A DNA stretch of 35,580 nucleotides from Methanosarcinales archaeon (GTDB taxonomy: Archaea > Halobacteriota > Syntropharchaeia > Alkanophagales > Methanospirareceae). The DNA is taken from contig JAODGH010000016.1 in the NCBI GenBank assembly GCA_025464325.1, positions 18,231-53,810 of the forward strand. The letters run 5' to 3'. The notes under the pieces were generated by a model that had not been told where the DNA came from, ran no database searches, and was given only the letters and a program-made list of their open reading frames with translations. Below are positions 16,886-25,488 of the stretch, piece after piece. The translations under genes and the position numbers were made by a program. The number at the start of each line of letters is the position of its first letter. The first letter of the stretch is position 1.

Positions 16886-18757
16886 ATGAAGGAATCGTTG
16901 AGCAGTGTGGATATAGCAGTAATCGTTAAAGAACTGCAGCAGCTGGTTGGTGCGAGGGTGGAGAAGGTCTATCAGATCGGTAAGGAAGAGATAAGGTTGA
17001 AACTGCATAAGAGCAATGTCGGCTCCTTTGATCTGATAATAGAAGCTGGTAGACGAATCCATCTAACGAAATACAGACGTGAAGCGCCGCGAATGCCTTC
17101 TAACTTCGCAATGTTCCTCCGGAAGTATCTTGGTGGCTGCAGGATCATTGCTATAAGGCAGTTCGATTTCGATCGAATAGTGGAACTGAGCTTGAGTTGC
17201 CGTGATAACGAGCTTGGATTGATAGCGGAATTGCTTCCCGGTGGCAATATCATTCTGATAGACGAGAAAGGTGAGATACTGATACCATTCCACCGTGTTA
17301 GCTTCTCAACGCGTGAGATAAAAGCGCACGAGCGATACGAGAGACCACCTTCGAGAATCAACCCGTTACAAATGTCTAAGGACGAATTTGCGAAACTGTG
17401 CAGTTCTGCAACTAAAGATGTTGTACGTACACTTGCAATGTGTCTGGGTGGGCTTTATGCGGAAGAGGTATGTGCAAAATCGGGTATTGACAAGCATAAG
17501 CATGCAAGTGCGCTCGATGATGCCGAGCTGAATGCCATATACAGTACGATAAGGGAGGTGTTAAAGCCGGTGATAACGGGTGAAGGGCTGTGCCCGCATA
17601 TAGTGATCGAGGCGGGTGAGCATGTGGATGTTTTACCGTTCGAACTGAGTCGATATAAAGACGCGGAGAAGATAACATTTCCCTCTTTTAACGATGCGGT
17701 GGATGAATTCTTCACGAAGAAGATAGCGGATAGTGTGGAAACAGCCGCTCAAAGTGAACGTGATAGGGTAATAGCGCGATACGAGCGTATATTGAAGGAG
17801 CAGGAGGAGGCACTGGCTGAGTACCAGACGAAGGAGGAGGAATGGCGGCGAAAAGGTGAACTGATATATACAAAATACCGGCAGATTGAAGATATGCTGG
17901 CGAGTATGACGCGAAATGCCCGGAAGGTGGAACTGTCACTGCCCGAGGGTAAAATCGAGATCGATACCTCTTTATCGCTATTTAAGAATGCGAGTCTGTG
18001 TTACGAACGTGCGAAGGTCTTCAAGAGGAAGAGGGAGGGTGTGGAACGTGCGATTGCGGAGACGAAGGAGAGATTGAAGCAAGCACAGGAGCGAGAGTTG
18101 GCTATTGCGAAGGGTGCGATACCGGAGAAGCGCGAGATGAAACGTAAGAAGCAGGAATGGTACGAACGTTTCCGGTGGTTTGTAACCCGTGAGGGAGTAC
18201 TCGTAATAGCGGGTAATGATGCAACCACAAACGAGATGCTGGTGAAGAAGTATATGGATAGTGACGACCTGTTCTGTCATACACAGACGAGTGGTGCTCC
18301 CGTCGTAATAGCGAAGACGGGCGGGAAAACTTTATCTGAGTCAAGTTTGCGTGCGATAGCGCAATTTGCCGCTTCTTACTCCAGTTTATGGAAATACGGG
18401 TTCTACGAGGGTGAATGCTATATCGTCAGCGGTGAGCAGGTGAGTAAGGCACCACCATCGGGCGAATACATAAGGAAAGGCAGTTTTGTGATAAGGGGCA
18501 AGAGACAGTATTTCAAGGTGCCTCTGGGGCTTTGTATCGGTATAGACGAGCGTGACCGCGTGGTTGCATTGCCCGAGCAGGAGAAGCAGAGGCTGAAACG
18601 GTTTGTGGTTCTGGAACCCGATAATGAACTGGATAAGAACGAACTATCAACGGCGATTGTGGAGTACTTCCAGGCGCATGGTATTGTGACCACACAGGAT
18701 AAGATACTGCGTCTTTTACCGCCCGGTAAGTCCCGAATAAAGGCAAAATCGGGTTGA
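16886..18757 (+). CDS. rqcH: RqcH (Rqc2/NEMF) ribosome quality-control factor
   Basis: RqcH binds 50S subunits obstructed by peptidyl-tRNA and, in bacteria and eukaryotes, recruits tRNA to add a C-terminal tail that marks the stalled chain for degradation. The 623-aa product has an NFACT-N domain with the conserved Asp-Arg pair (FDFDRIV, Asp96-Arg97) needed for tRNA recruitment. A helix-hairpin-helix-like middle (about 170-260), a long coiled coil (about 290-425) and an NFACT-R domain (from FRWFVTREGVLVIAGNDA, about 431-540) follow. The eukaryotic NFACT-C domain is absent, as expected in archaea. It follows the PAC2 gene, so transcript sharing is likely; both point to nascent-protein surveillance. 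In the 280 bp after it there is only one small unassigned frame. Confidence 0.95.
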   Translation: MKESLSSVDIAVIVKELQQLVGARVEKVYQIGKEEIRLKLHKSNVGSFDLIIEAGRRIHLTKYRREAPRMPSNFAMFLRKYLGGCRIIAIRQFDFDRIVELSLSCRDNELGLIAELLPGGNIILIDEKGEILIPFHRVSFSTREIKAHERYERPPSRINPLQMSKDEFAKLCSSATKDVVRTLAMCLGGLYAEEVCAKSGIDKHKHASALDDAELNAIYSTIREVLKPVITGEGLCPHIVIEAGEHVDVLPFELSRYKDAEKITFPSFNDAVDEFFTKKIADSVETAAQSERDRVIARYERILKEQEEALAEYQTKEEEWRRKGELIYTKYRQIEDMLASMTRNARKVELSLPEGKIEIDTSLSLFKNASLCYERAKVFKRKREGVERAIAETKERLKQAQERELAIAKGAIPEKREMKRKKQEWYERFRWFVTREGVLVIAGNDATTNEMLVKKYMDSDDLFCHTQTSGAPVVIAKTGGKTLSESSLRAIAQFAASYSSLWKYGFYEGECYIVSGEQVSKAPPSGEYIRKGSFVIRGKRQYFKVPLGLCIGIDERDRVVALPEQEKQRLKRFVVLEPDNELDKNELSTAIVEYFQAHGIVTTQDKILRLLPPGKSRIKAKSG

Positions 18758-18779
18758 ACGCTGTTGTAAAATCACAAGA

Positions 18780-18956
18780 TTGCATAACATTTCAGCCGAA
18801 GAATGCATAGGATACGGGAATGCGCTGCGAATGGCAATAGAGGGACAAGAACTTTCAAATGCTGATTCATCGTTCAGAATAGTGCGTACATTGAATGTCT
18901 CAAAATCCAGCGGAATCATGATTGCCATGGCAGTCTGGGACAATCCCATACGATAA
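18780..18956 (+). CDS. Small unassigned open frame (58 codons)
   Basis: A TTG-initiated 58-codon frame ending in TAA lies alone between rqcH and the convergent ABC gene. The product has a balanced, protein-like composition (for example ISAEECIGYGNALRMAI and GIMIAMAVWDNPIR). No ATG start, strong ribosome binding site or known family is evident, so it may be a real small gene, the tail of a decayed gene, or chance. Confidence 0.2.
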   Translation: MHNISAEECIGYGNALRMAIEGQELSNADSSFRIVRTLNVSKSSGIMIAMAVWDNPIR

Positions 18957-19036
18957 TGCTATCCGTTGGGATTTTTATCAGGCGCCGAAATGCGAAGAAG
19001 CCTGTCTTGGCGAATGGTAATCATGGAGTGCATCCT

Positions 19037-20656
19037 TCATTTCTTCTTGGCTTCATACCATGGCATCAAAAGCTTCTCTATGAACGATACAAGAGCATAT
19101 AAAATAATTCCCAGCACAGTAAGCTGAATAATCGCAACGAAGACCTGAGGAGTATCCATCAATCCCGCAGCATAAATTGTTAAATAACCAAGACCCGCAT
19201 TCGCACCTACAAATTCACCCACTACTGCACCGATTACTGCGAGTGTAATTGCAGTTTTAAAGCCCGCGAATAGCATGGGGAGAGAACTTGGGATCTCGAT
19301 TTTCCTGAAAATGTCAAACTTACTCGCACCGGTGGATTTCATCAGTTCAAGCAAATTCCTATCTGACGACCGTATGCCGGTAATCATATTTACAAATATG
19401 GGGAAGAATACGATTAAAGCAACGAGGAAGATCTTCGATGAGAGACCAAAGCCAAGCCAGATAACTATAAGAGGTGCTAAAGCAATTTTGGGTGCCGTTT
19501 GCGCCGCAACTATATAAGGCGAAAGTATCCGTTCCAGTTTTCTCGATTTTGCCAGCGGATAACCTAAAAGTATACCAATTGTCATGCCTGCCAAGAATCC
19601 CGTGATTGTTTCATACAGCGTTACATAAGTGTGTTTGAGTAGCATTCCGTTCCCAAGCAAAGAGAGGTATTCAAAGAAGACATCTTCAGGTGGCGGTAAT
19701 AAAAAGGGCGGGATATTGAAGAGTGAAGTTATACCCTTCCAAAAACCTATTGTCAGCAGAAACACCAGTATATACATCGTATATAAAGTGAGAGTGCTGA
19801 TTTTTGGCGTGGCGACGAAATCATCCAGCCTTTTTGGTGGTTTTACCACTTCACCTCTGGTGATTTTAGTGTTAAAGTGTATTCTACCATTGGTATAGGC
19901 ACCCAAAGCTTTTCGCACTTTTTGTACATACTTGCTAAAATCATCAGTTTCTATTATATTCACGTCCCTGTCCCTTTTAAGTTTTATCTCCAGAACCTCT
20001 TTTACGGTTCCCGGTCTATCGGATAATATCACAACCCTGTCAGAGAGGAGAACGGCTTCGGGTATGCTGTGAGTGACGAAGACAATAGTCTTTCCCGTTT
20101 CTTTCCATATCCTTAAAAGTTCAAAGTTCATTCTCCCCCTTGTTATCTCATCTAAGGCACCAAAAGGCTCATCCATCAGAAGAACAAGAGGGTCTTGCAC
20201 AAGTGCCCGTGCGATGGCAACTCTTTGCTTCATGCCTCCTGAAAGCTCGTTTGGATAGAAGTGTTCGAAACCCGTCAAATCAACCATCGCAAGTATCTTT
20301 TTTACTTTCTCCTCATCTTCTGCTTCGATTTTTTTTTTGGCAACTTCCAGCGGTAATAGGGTATTTCCTAAAACTTTCCGCCAGGGCAGTAGTGTGGGAT
20401 CCTGAAAAACGAATCCGGAATTCTTATGCAAATCTTGAACTGCTCCTTTTTTAAAAATAACCTCCCCCTCTGTTTGTTCTATCAGGCCTCCAATGATTCT
20501 GAGTAAGGTGGTCTTTCCACAGCCACTTGGTCCGATGATGGACAGGAATTCTCCCTCGTTAACAGTAAAAGATACGTTCTGCAACGCTCTGACAGGCATT
20601 TTTTCTGTCTCAAAGACCATACCAATACCTTTGAGTTCTATCAGTACATCCTTCAT
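19037..20656 (-). CDS. NitT/TauT-type ABC transporter with ATPase and permease fused
   Basis: One 539-aa chain carries both subunits that are normally separate genes in this importer class. Residues 1-250 are the ATPase: Walker A GPSGCGKTT, Q-loop FVFQDPTLLPW, signature LSGGMKQR, Walker B VLLMDEPFGALDE and H-loop FVTHSIPEA. After a linker of about 45 residues, about 290-535 is the permease: a first membrane span, then four or five more with the coupling-helix motif (ELMKSTGASKFDIFRKIEIP), as in SsuC/TauC. Import of a sulfonate, nitrate-like anion, pyrimidine precursor or similar solute is the family range. I start at the ATG at 20656 because the ATPase core begins there; the frame is open to 20728. 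The likely substrate-binding partner is at 34526-35548, same strand. Confidence 0.9.
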   Translation of the reverse strand: MKDVLIELKGIGMVFETEKMPVRALQNVSFTVNEGEFLSIIGPSGCGKTTLLRIIGGLIEQTEGEVIFKKGAVQDLHKNSGFVFQDPTLLPWRKVLGNTLLPLEVAKKKIEAEDEEKVKKILAMVDLTGFEHFYPNELSGGMKQRVAIARALVQDPLVLLMDEPFGALDEITRGRMNFELLRIWKETGKTIVFVTHSIPEAVLLSDRVVILSDRPGTVKEVLEIKLKRDRDVNIIETDDFSKYVQKVRKALGAYTNGRIHFNTKITRGEVVKPPKRLDDFVATPKISTLTLYTMYILVFLLTIGFWKGITSLFNIPPFLLPPPEDVFFEYLSLLGNGMLLKHTYVTLYETITGFLAGMTIGILLGYPLAKSRKLERILSPYIVAAQTAPKIALAPLIVIWLGFGLSSKIFLVALIVFFPIFVNMITGIRSSDRNLLELMKSTGASKFDIFRKIEIPSSLPMLFAGFKTAITLAVIGAVVGEFVGANAGLGYLTIYAAGLMDTPQVFVAIIQLTVLGIILYALVSFIEKLLMPWYEAKKK

Positions 20657-20751
20657 CTTTATCAAATGATTATAGAAAGAGAAGATAAGCATATCTCCAC
20701 GATGGAGAGGAAAATAAGGGAACCCCATGTGATTGAAGATGAAAATTACTA

Positions 20752-21858
20752 TTACATCTCATAATATGCTTTGTCTATGCTCTTCACATCTACACACACC
20801 TCTATATCTTTTACCAGCAGGTTTATGATTTCTGCTTTAGTTTTGCTTTCATCGTAGTCCCATGCATTTGCTTTGATTTCAACAAAGAAGGACCCACCTA
20901 TCAGGGGTTCTTCAATACGATCCAGGTTTATAATCACTTCTTTCATCTTTATTCTCCTCCGCCTTTTCACAATTTTTCTCTCTATTTTAGCATTCAAGAA
21001 TTCGAGGAAGAAAATGATCGAGGGATGTTCCACTTTTATCTCTTCCCTCTCCCTGTTTATAATCCAGACATTTCCGTGTCGTAACTTATTTATGAGCCTT
21101 ACCCATGTGATGATATGTGAAGGAGTCTTCTTTAACGATTGCTTTAATGGAGTTTCCTCTCGATATCGGAGATATGCGTTTGGTTGATATCCCGTTGGGG
21201 TGATGTAATAATCTGATTGCGTTACTTCCTCCTCGGTTATAATTCCTTTTTTTATATTGTTATAGAGACGCGAGAAGTCCGAAGTTTTCACCCGGAACTT
21301 TGTTTGTATTTCAAAGCTCGGTGTAAAGGGTATGTCACTGAGTTCTTTTATTGAATATAATATGGAGTGCCCATCAGGAGTAATTGAATACTTCCCCTCA
21401 CCTTTTCTTACTAATCCTGCATCAATGAGAGCATCTAAAACGTTCTTCATGCTGCTCTGACTGATGTCGGTGCCCCTATACAATTCATTCCAGGTGTGTT
21501 CTCGGGTATTCAGCTGCTTCAATATCCGTATGGAGTGCTTCTTTTGAATTGCCTTTATTTGATTTTGGGGTATGTTCAGCTTTGATAAGCCTTTGTAGAA
21601 GTCAATGCCATTTTGAGAGAGAATGAATCTGTTTTCGGTTTCGGGTTTAACGATTTCCAGATGAACGAGTTTGGTTATGAGTCGGTAAAGCTGGTTATAA
21701 TCAATGTTGAGGGATTCGCATATCTCTTTTGTTGAAAAGCCTCCCCTTCGAGTGTATAACAAATGCAAGAGCTTATCAAATATACCGGGAAAATTTGCCT
21801 TTGCTTCCAGTATCCCTATTACCTTCTCTTCACCTATCCTCTTCAATTCTATCATCAT
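20752..21858 (-). CDS. Winged-helix regulator fused to a CYTH domain
   Basis: The 368-aa product has two winged-helix units in its N-terminal half: about 25-85 (GGFSTKEICESLNIDYNQLY) and about 103-165 (WNELYRGTDISQSSMKNVLD, then GLVRKGEGKYSIT), with an ArsR/MarR-like look. From about 181 to the end is a CYTH fold: FEIQTKFRV (183-187, ExQxK in place of ExExK), DYYITP, AYLRYREE, IINLDRIEEP, GSFFVEIKANAW and a closing AYYEM. CYTH domains bind triphosphates or long polyphosphate/nucleotide ligands in a beta tunnel, so a ligand-responsive transcription factor is a reasonable inference. It is divergent from the stand-alone CYTH gene, with 48 bp between starts, and could control that operon. Starts at 21858 and 21855 are both ATG. 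Confidence 0.75.
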   Translation of the reverse strand: MMIELKRIGEEKVIGILEAKANFPGIFDKLLHLLYTRRGGFSTKEICESLNIDYNQLYRLITKLVHLEIVKPETENRFILSQNGIDFYKGLSKLNIPQNQIKAIQKKHSIRILKQLNTREHTWNELYRGTDISQSSMKNVLDALIDAGLVRKGEGKYSITPDGHSILYSIKELSDIPFTPSFEIQTKFRVKTSDFSRLYNNIKKGIITEEEVTQSDYYITPTGYQPNAYLRYREETPLKQSLKKTPSHIITWVRLINKLRHGNVWIINREREEIKVEHPSIIFFLEFLNAKIERKIVKRRRRIKMKEVIINLDRIEEPLIGGSFFVEIKANAWDYDESKTKAEIINLLVKDIEVCVDVKSIDKAYYEM

Positions 21859-21906
21859 ATATTAATAAAGCTGGAATTTTACATAAAGTCTATCGTAGAT
21901 AAGTAC

Positions 21907-22443
21907 ATGATAGAAGTAGAGGCGAAGGTGCGGATAAGTGATGTGTGGTGGATGGAGAAGAGAATATCAGAGGAGGGAGCGGAGTATAAAGGGATGATAA
22001 AACAGCGTGATGAATATTATGACTTTCCAGATATGAGGCTTTTTAATGATGGTGGTGCATTCAGAGTTAGATCTTCAGATGGTGACTTCAGGATAACTTA
22101 CAAGTGGTGTAAAAAGGATGAAGATACAACAAGCAGGGAGGAGATAGAGATAGGGATAGAATCTGCAGATAAAATGATAACGATACTGGAGAGCATAGGC
22201 TTCGTAAAATTGTGTGAGATAAAGAAAAAGAGAAAGGTTTATCAGTTGGATGATTTGAAGGTATCACTGGATGAAGTAGAAGGACTGGGCAGTTTTGTAG
22301 AGGTGGAAGGGATGGCAGATAGTGAGGAAGAATACAGAGCGAAGAAGGTTGAGATATTTAAGCTTCTTGATAGACTGGGCATATCTTCAAGTGATATTAT
22401 TCGAAGGACATATATGGAGATGGCACTTGATAGAAAAGCTTAA
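21907..22443 (+). CDS. cyaB: CYTH-domain protein, class IV adenylate cyclase / triphosphatase type
   Basis: A 178-aa single-domain CYTH protein of the archaeal CyaB group, members of which act as class IV adenylate cyclase or as inorganic/thiamine triphosphatase. All tunnel landmarks are visible: IEVEAKVRI (Glu3, Glu5, Lys7, canonical ExExK), KQRDEYYDFPD, AFRVRSS, RITYKWCKK, SREEIEIGI, YQLDDLKVSLDEVEGLGSFV and EVEG. Which reaction it performs cannot be read from sequence. The ATG at 21907 begins directly at the first tunnel strand; the frame is open to 21763 but that part overlaps the divergent regulator. It is first in a unit with the surface protein (36 bp later) and tubulin-like gene. Confidence 0.85.
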   Translation: MIEVEAKVRISDVWWMEKRISEEGAEYKGMIKQRDEYYDFPDMRLFNDGGAFRVRSSDGDFRITYKWCKKDEDTTSREEIEIGIESADKMITILESIGFVKLCEIKKKRKVYQLDDLKVSLDEVEGLGSFVEVEGMADSEEEYRAKKVEIFKLLDRLGISSSDIIRRTYMEMALDRKA

Positions 22444-22479
22444 ATGTAAATAGGGGAATAGTATGAAGGGGAAATAGGA

Positions 22480-23142
22480 ATGAAGAATAGAAGTTTCACA
22501 TTGCCGGTAGTGATTCTGGTTTCAACCGTTATTGTTATCTTCACTTGTGGAATGCCCGTGTTTGCGAAGGTTAATTACATGTCAAATGCAACATATGACT
22601 ACGACGGCAGTTCGGTGTATCCCGGCGAGGAGATACGGGTGAAGATGACGATAAACCCGGGAGTGAGCGAAGTGAAGGACATGAGAATAACCATTTCCGA
22701 GGCTGATGCGCTGATAGACGGCAATTCGTTTGAGAAGACGATATCACCCGCAGGGGCGCCGGTGAATCTTACGCGGGAAGGACACACCTTCTTATGTGAT
22801 AGATTAAAACCGGGTGAGTCAATCACATTGATGTTCAACGCGTATCCGAAGACGGAGAAGGAGAAGAGGATAAAGGTGGCGAATGTACGGATAGAGTATA
22901 CGCAATTGGGGCAACGACTTGAAGAGACAAAGGAGATAAGCGCGAATCTCGAGAATTCCGCATGGTTTGGTTACGAAGTAGTAAAGAGGGAGGCAAAAGG
23001 GCTTCAAAACGAGCTTAAAAAGCTTCAACTCGAATTATCAGCGATGCGGTGGATGCTATATCTTGCCATTATTTTTGGTATTACGACGGTTATATTTTGT
23101 GTCATGTGGTATAACGAATGGAAGAAGCCAAAGATACCATAA
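22480..23142 (+). CDS. Exported membrane-anchored protein of unknown family
   Basis: A 220-aa type I membrane protein that I do not recognise. It has a signal peptide (MKNRSFTLPVVILVSTVIVI, cleavage after about residue 29), an extracellular part rich in beta strands with an Ig-like or COG1361/S-layer-like look (VYPGEEIRVKMTINPGVSEV, LKPGESITLMFNAYP), a short coiled coil (ELKKLQLELSAM), a membrane span (about 190-212) and a short Lys-rich cytosolic end. It lies between the CYTH gene and the tubulin-like gene in the same direction. The tubulin-like gene starts 64 bp later with its own promoter, so this protein is a candidate membrane tether for that filament. This role is inference. Confidence 0.7.
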   Translation: MKNRSFTLPVVILVSTVIVIFTCGMPVFAKVNYMSNATYDYDGSSVYPGEEIRVKMTINPGVSEVKDMRITISEADALIDGNSFEKTISPAGAPVNLTREGHTFLCDRLKPGESITLMFNAYPKTEKEKRIKVANVRIEYTQLGQRLEETKEISANLENSAWFGYEVVKREAKGLQNELKKLQLELSAMRWMLYLAIIFGITTVIFCVMWYNEWKKPKIP

Positions 23143-23143
23143 A

Positions 23144-23153
23144 TATATAAATA
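23144..23153 (+). promoter_or_regulatory. TATA box of the tubulin-like gene
   Basis: TATATAAATA, directly after the stop of the surface-protein gene, predicts transcription from about 23175 and a leader of about 32 nt. A strong ribosome binding site AGGTGAGGAG (23195-23204) lies close before the ATG at 23207. Confidence 0.6.
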
Positions 23154-23206
23154 GCCATTGAAATATCAAAATAAAATATAAAAGAAGAAAGAAAAGGTGA
23201 GGAGTT

Positions 23207-25408
23207 ATGAATCCTATGGTTGTGGTAGGAGTAGGCGAGGCAGGCGCGAACATGGCTACAGCAGTGTACGAGTTGGTGAAGCACGAAAAGGTTGACAAAT
23301 ATTTCCAGTTTATTCTTATTGACTCAAACGAGAGCGAGCTCCAGCGAGAAGAGATACCGAAAGAGATAAAGCAGAAGATAACCCTCAGACCACCGGATAA
23401 TGTAATAGCTATTCGGGAGGATTTAAAGACTTTCAAATACCTGTATAAAGGAGTAAATATTCAGAGGAAGGGTGCGTTAAGACAGCGGGTGGTTGCAAGG
23501 TACTTTGTGGACAGGAAATACGACGATCTAAGGATAAGCCTCTACAATATCACGAGAGACTTTGCAGATAAGCACATGGCAGACCTTACAGAAGAGGGGA
23601 ATAGTTTGACGATTACGCTATTACACTCCGTCGGTGGAGGAACAGGTAGTGGTAGTTTCCCAATACTTACAGCGATGCTCAACGGTATAAAGAGGGATTT
23701 AGAGAAAGAACTGGCTATAAGTGTATCAATATGTGGTGTAGGGAGTATGCCAACTTTGCCTGAAGACATAGCTGCTCCGGTAGAGGGAGACCCGGTATAT
23801 TATGCGAATGCATTTGCGGTGTTCAAAGAGATAGAGAAGCTGCTCGAGGATAAAGAGCTTGTACTCCCGTTATACTATACAGTGGCGGAGGTAGGGAAGC
23901 CATTGGAACTAAAAATAGAAGGTTTGCCATTTGATAAATATTTTCTTGTCGGCATAAATGAAGGCGAGTTGAAGCGAGGGATAAAAGAAGAGTGGGTGGA
24001 AGCCTATATAGAGGAGAAGAATCGGAGTATAGCTAATTGTCTACTGGCATTACATGAACATCGCTCGTTATCTAAGGGAGACTGGCCCGTAGCAGGTGGA
24101 GGTGGTAGTGAATACGCGATAGGTTCGTTTGCGGAACATGAGATAAAGGTACCTGTTCGGCTTTTAGAAGTTTATGTAAGGAAAAGAGAAGAGCTCGATA
24201 GCAAGATGGGGGAACTGAAAGGGGTTAAAGAGGAGATAAAGAATAAAATAGAAGATATCAAGCGCCTTCAGGCAGTGAATATCAGTCCGGACGATGTCCC
24301 TGAAGCACTTAAGAAAGATGTAGAGGCTATGGTTACGAGAGAACTTCAAACGGGTATTATGAATATTTCAGAAGCAGAACTTGAGGATTTTGTAAAAGGA
24401 GAACTTAAGAAGGGTTTTGGAATAGAGGGAGAAGTATACGGTGTAAAACTTTTGACGAATAAATTTGATGAGATGAAATATACAGAGGAATGGGGGAAAA
24501 AGGTAGAGGAACTCTGGGAACGTTATGGACTTGGAAATAAGGATAAATACAAGAATAAGACAACAATCAGGGACAAGGATGAAAGTTTACATAAGTGGCT
24601 TTTAGAAGTAATCAATATAAATAAGGCATGGCTTGAGAATCCGCCAAGAGTGCATCTGCCGGGAGAGAAGAAGAGGAAACAAAATTTGATTGAGAGATTA
24701 GAGAGTGAGAAGGATGATCTGGAAGCTATTAAGAGAAAAAGTGAACAGTTAGAGAGACTCAAGGGGAAGACGGCAGAATTAAATGGAGAAGTAAAGAATG
24801 AACTTTTAGATGAGATAAGCAGGAAAACAGAAGCAAAGAATAGCCGGGAAGATAGGGTGAGGAGGCTTGAGGACGAGATAAAAGCACTGGAAAGGGACAT
24901 TAAAGCTACTGAGGACGGTTTATCAAAGTCAAAATTCGGGAGAGTTGGGTATCTTCAGTTAAAGAGTGATAAGGTGAAGGATATAACAGGAGAGGAGCTT
25001 GATAGATTGGATTCTTTGAAGAAATTTGTGGAACGGGGATATATAGATATTCAAGATGTGAGACGTGGCTTAGAGACACAGATAAAGAGAGCGAAAGGCT
25101 GGTCTTCAATAAGTGTAAGAGATGCAAGGCATCTAAGCTTGTTCCTGCTCTGTAACGGAGAAAATGCGGAACTCATAAGCGAGCTATCCGCAGAGGTTAT
25201 CCCTCAAGACTATTCATCGTACGAGTTAAGGGATAAGTACACGATAAAGGCGTGCTTTTTTCAAGTGGGCATGAAAATTTCTGATATCACGGATTTCCGC
25301 TTGATAAAAGAGCGATATGAGGAAGGGATATTACAAAAAGCGTTAGAAAGGGTCGGGAGAAAGGTTGAGGAATCGTTTGCATACCCTGAGTGGTTCTCTA
25401 AGGAGTAA
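23207..25408 (+). CDS. Tubulin/FtsZ-superfamily GTPase with long coiled-coil region
   Basis: A 733-aa protein with the tubulin-superfamily nucleotide site. It has VVVGVGEAGANMATAVYEL (4-22, the first Gly-rich loop), LIDSNESEL (the second-strand acidic loop) and the G-box SVGGGTGSGS (141-150). It is much longer than FtsZ or CetZ (about 350-400 aa). Residues about 330-375 and 495-585 are strongly charged coiled coil, and a further domain of about 150 residues ends the chain. It fits the Tubulin_2-like/FtsZl-type families predicted to take part in membrane remodelling outside cell division. I cannot assign the catalytic T7-loop acid with confidence, so GTP hydrolysis is unproven. Its neighbours are an exported TM protein and a CYTH protein upstream. 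Confidence 0.8.
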   Translation: MNPMVVVGVGEAGANMATAVYELVKHEKVDKYFQFILIDSNESELQREEIPKEIKQKITLRPPDNVIAIREDLKTFKYLYKGVNIQRKGALRQRVVARYFVDRKYDDLRISLYNITRDFADKHMADLTEEGNSLTITLLHSVGGGTGSGSFPILTAMLNGIKRDLEKELAISVSICGVGSMPTLPEDIAAPVEGDPVYYANAFAVFKEIEKLLEDKELVLPLYYTVAEVGKPLELKIEGLPFDKYFLVGINEGELKRGIKEEWVEAYIEEKNRSIANCLLALHEHRSLSKGDWPVAGGGGSEYAIGSFAEHEIKVPVRLLEVYVRKREELDSKMGELKGVKEEIKNKIEDIKRLQAVNISPDDVPEALKKDVEAMVTRELQTGIMNISEAELEDFVKGELKKGFGIEGEVYGVKLLTNKFDEMKYTEEWGKKVEELWERYGLGNKDKYKNKTTIRDKDESLHKWLLEVININKAWLENPPRVHLPGEKKRKQNLIERLESEKDDLEAIKRKSEQLERLKGKTAELNGEVKNELLDEISRKTEAKNSREDRVRRLEDEIKALERDIKATEDGLSKSKFGRVGYLQLKSDKVKDITGEELDRLDSLKKFVERGYIDIQDVRRGLETQIKRAKGWSSISVRDARHLSLFLLCNGENAELISELSAEVIPQDYSSYELRDKYTIKACFFQVGMKISDITDFRLIKERYEEGILQKALERVGRKVEESFAYPEWFSKE

Positions 25409-25488
25409 AATGCGAGGGGGCACGCACAAAACTATATGGGTAAGAGAAGCAAGAACCGGCTTTGTTTGCTACGATAAATCAGTGAGAA

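Noticed and set aside
18716-18949. Minus-strand frame of 77 codons after rqcH
   Set aside because: Overlaps the rqcH 3' end and opposes a slightly better forward frame; composition is unlike a protein.
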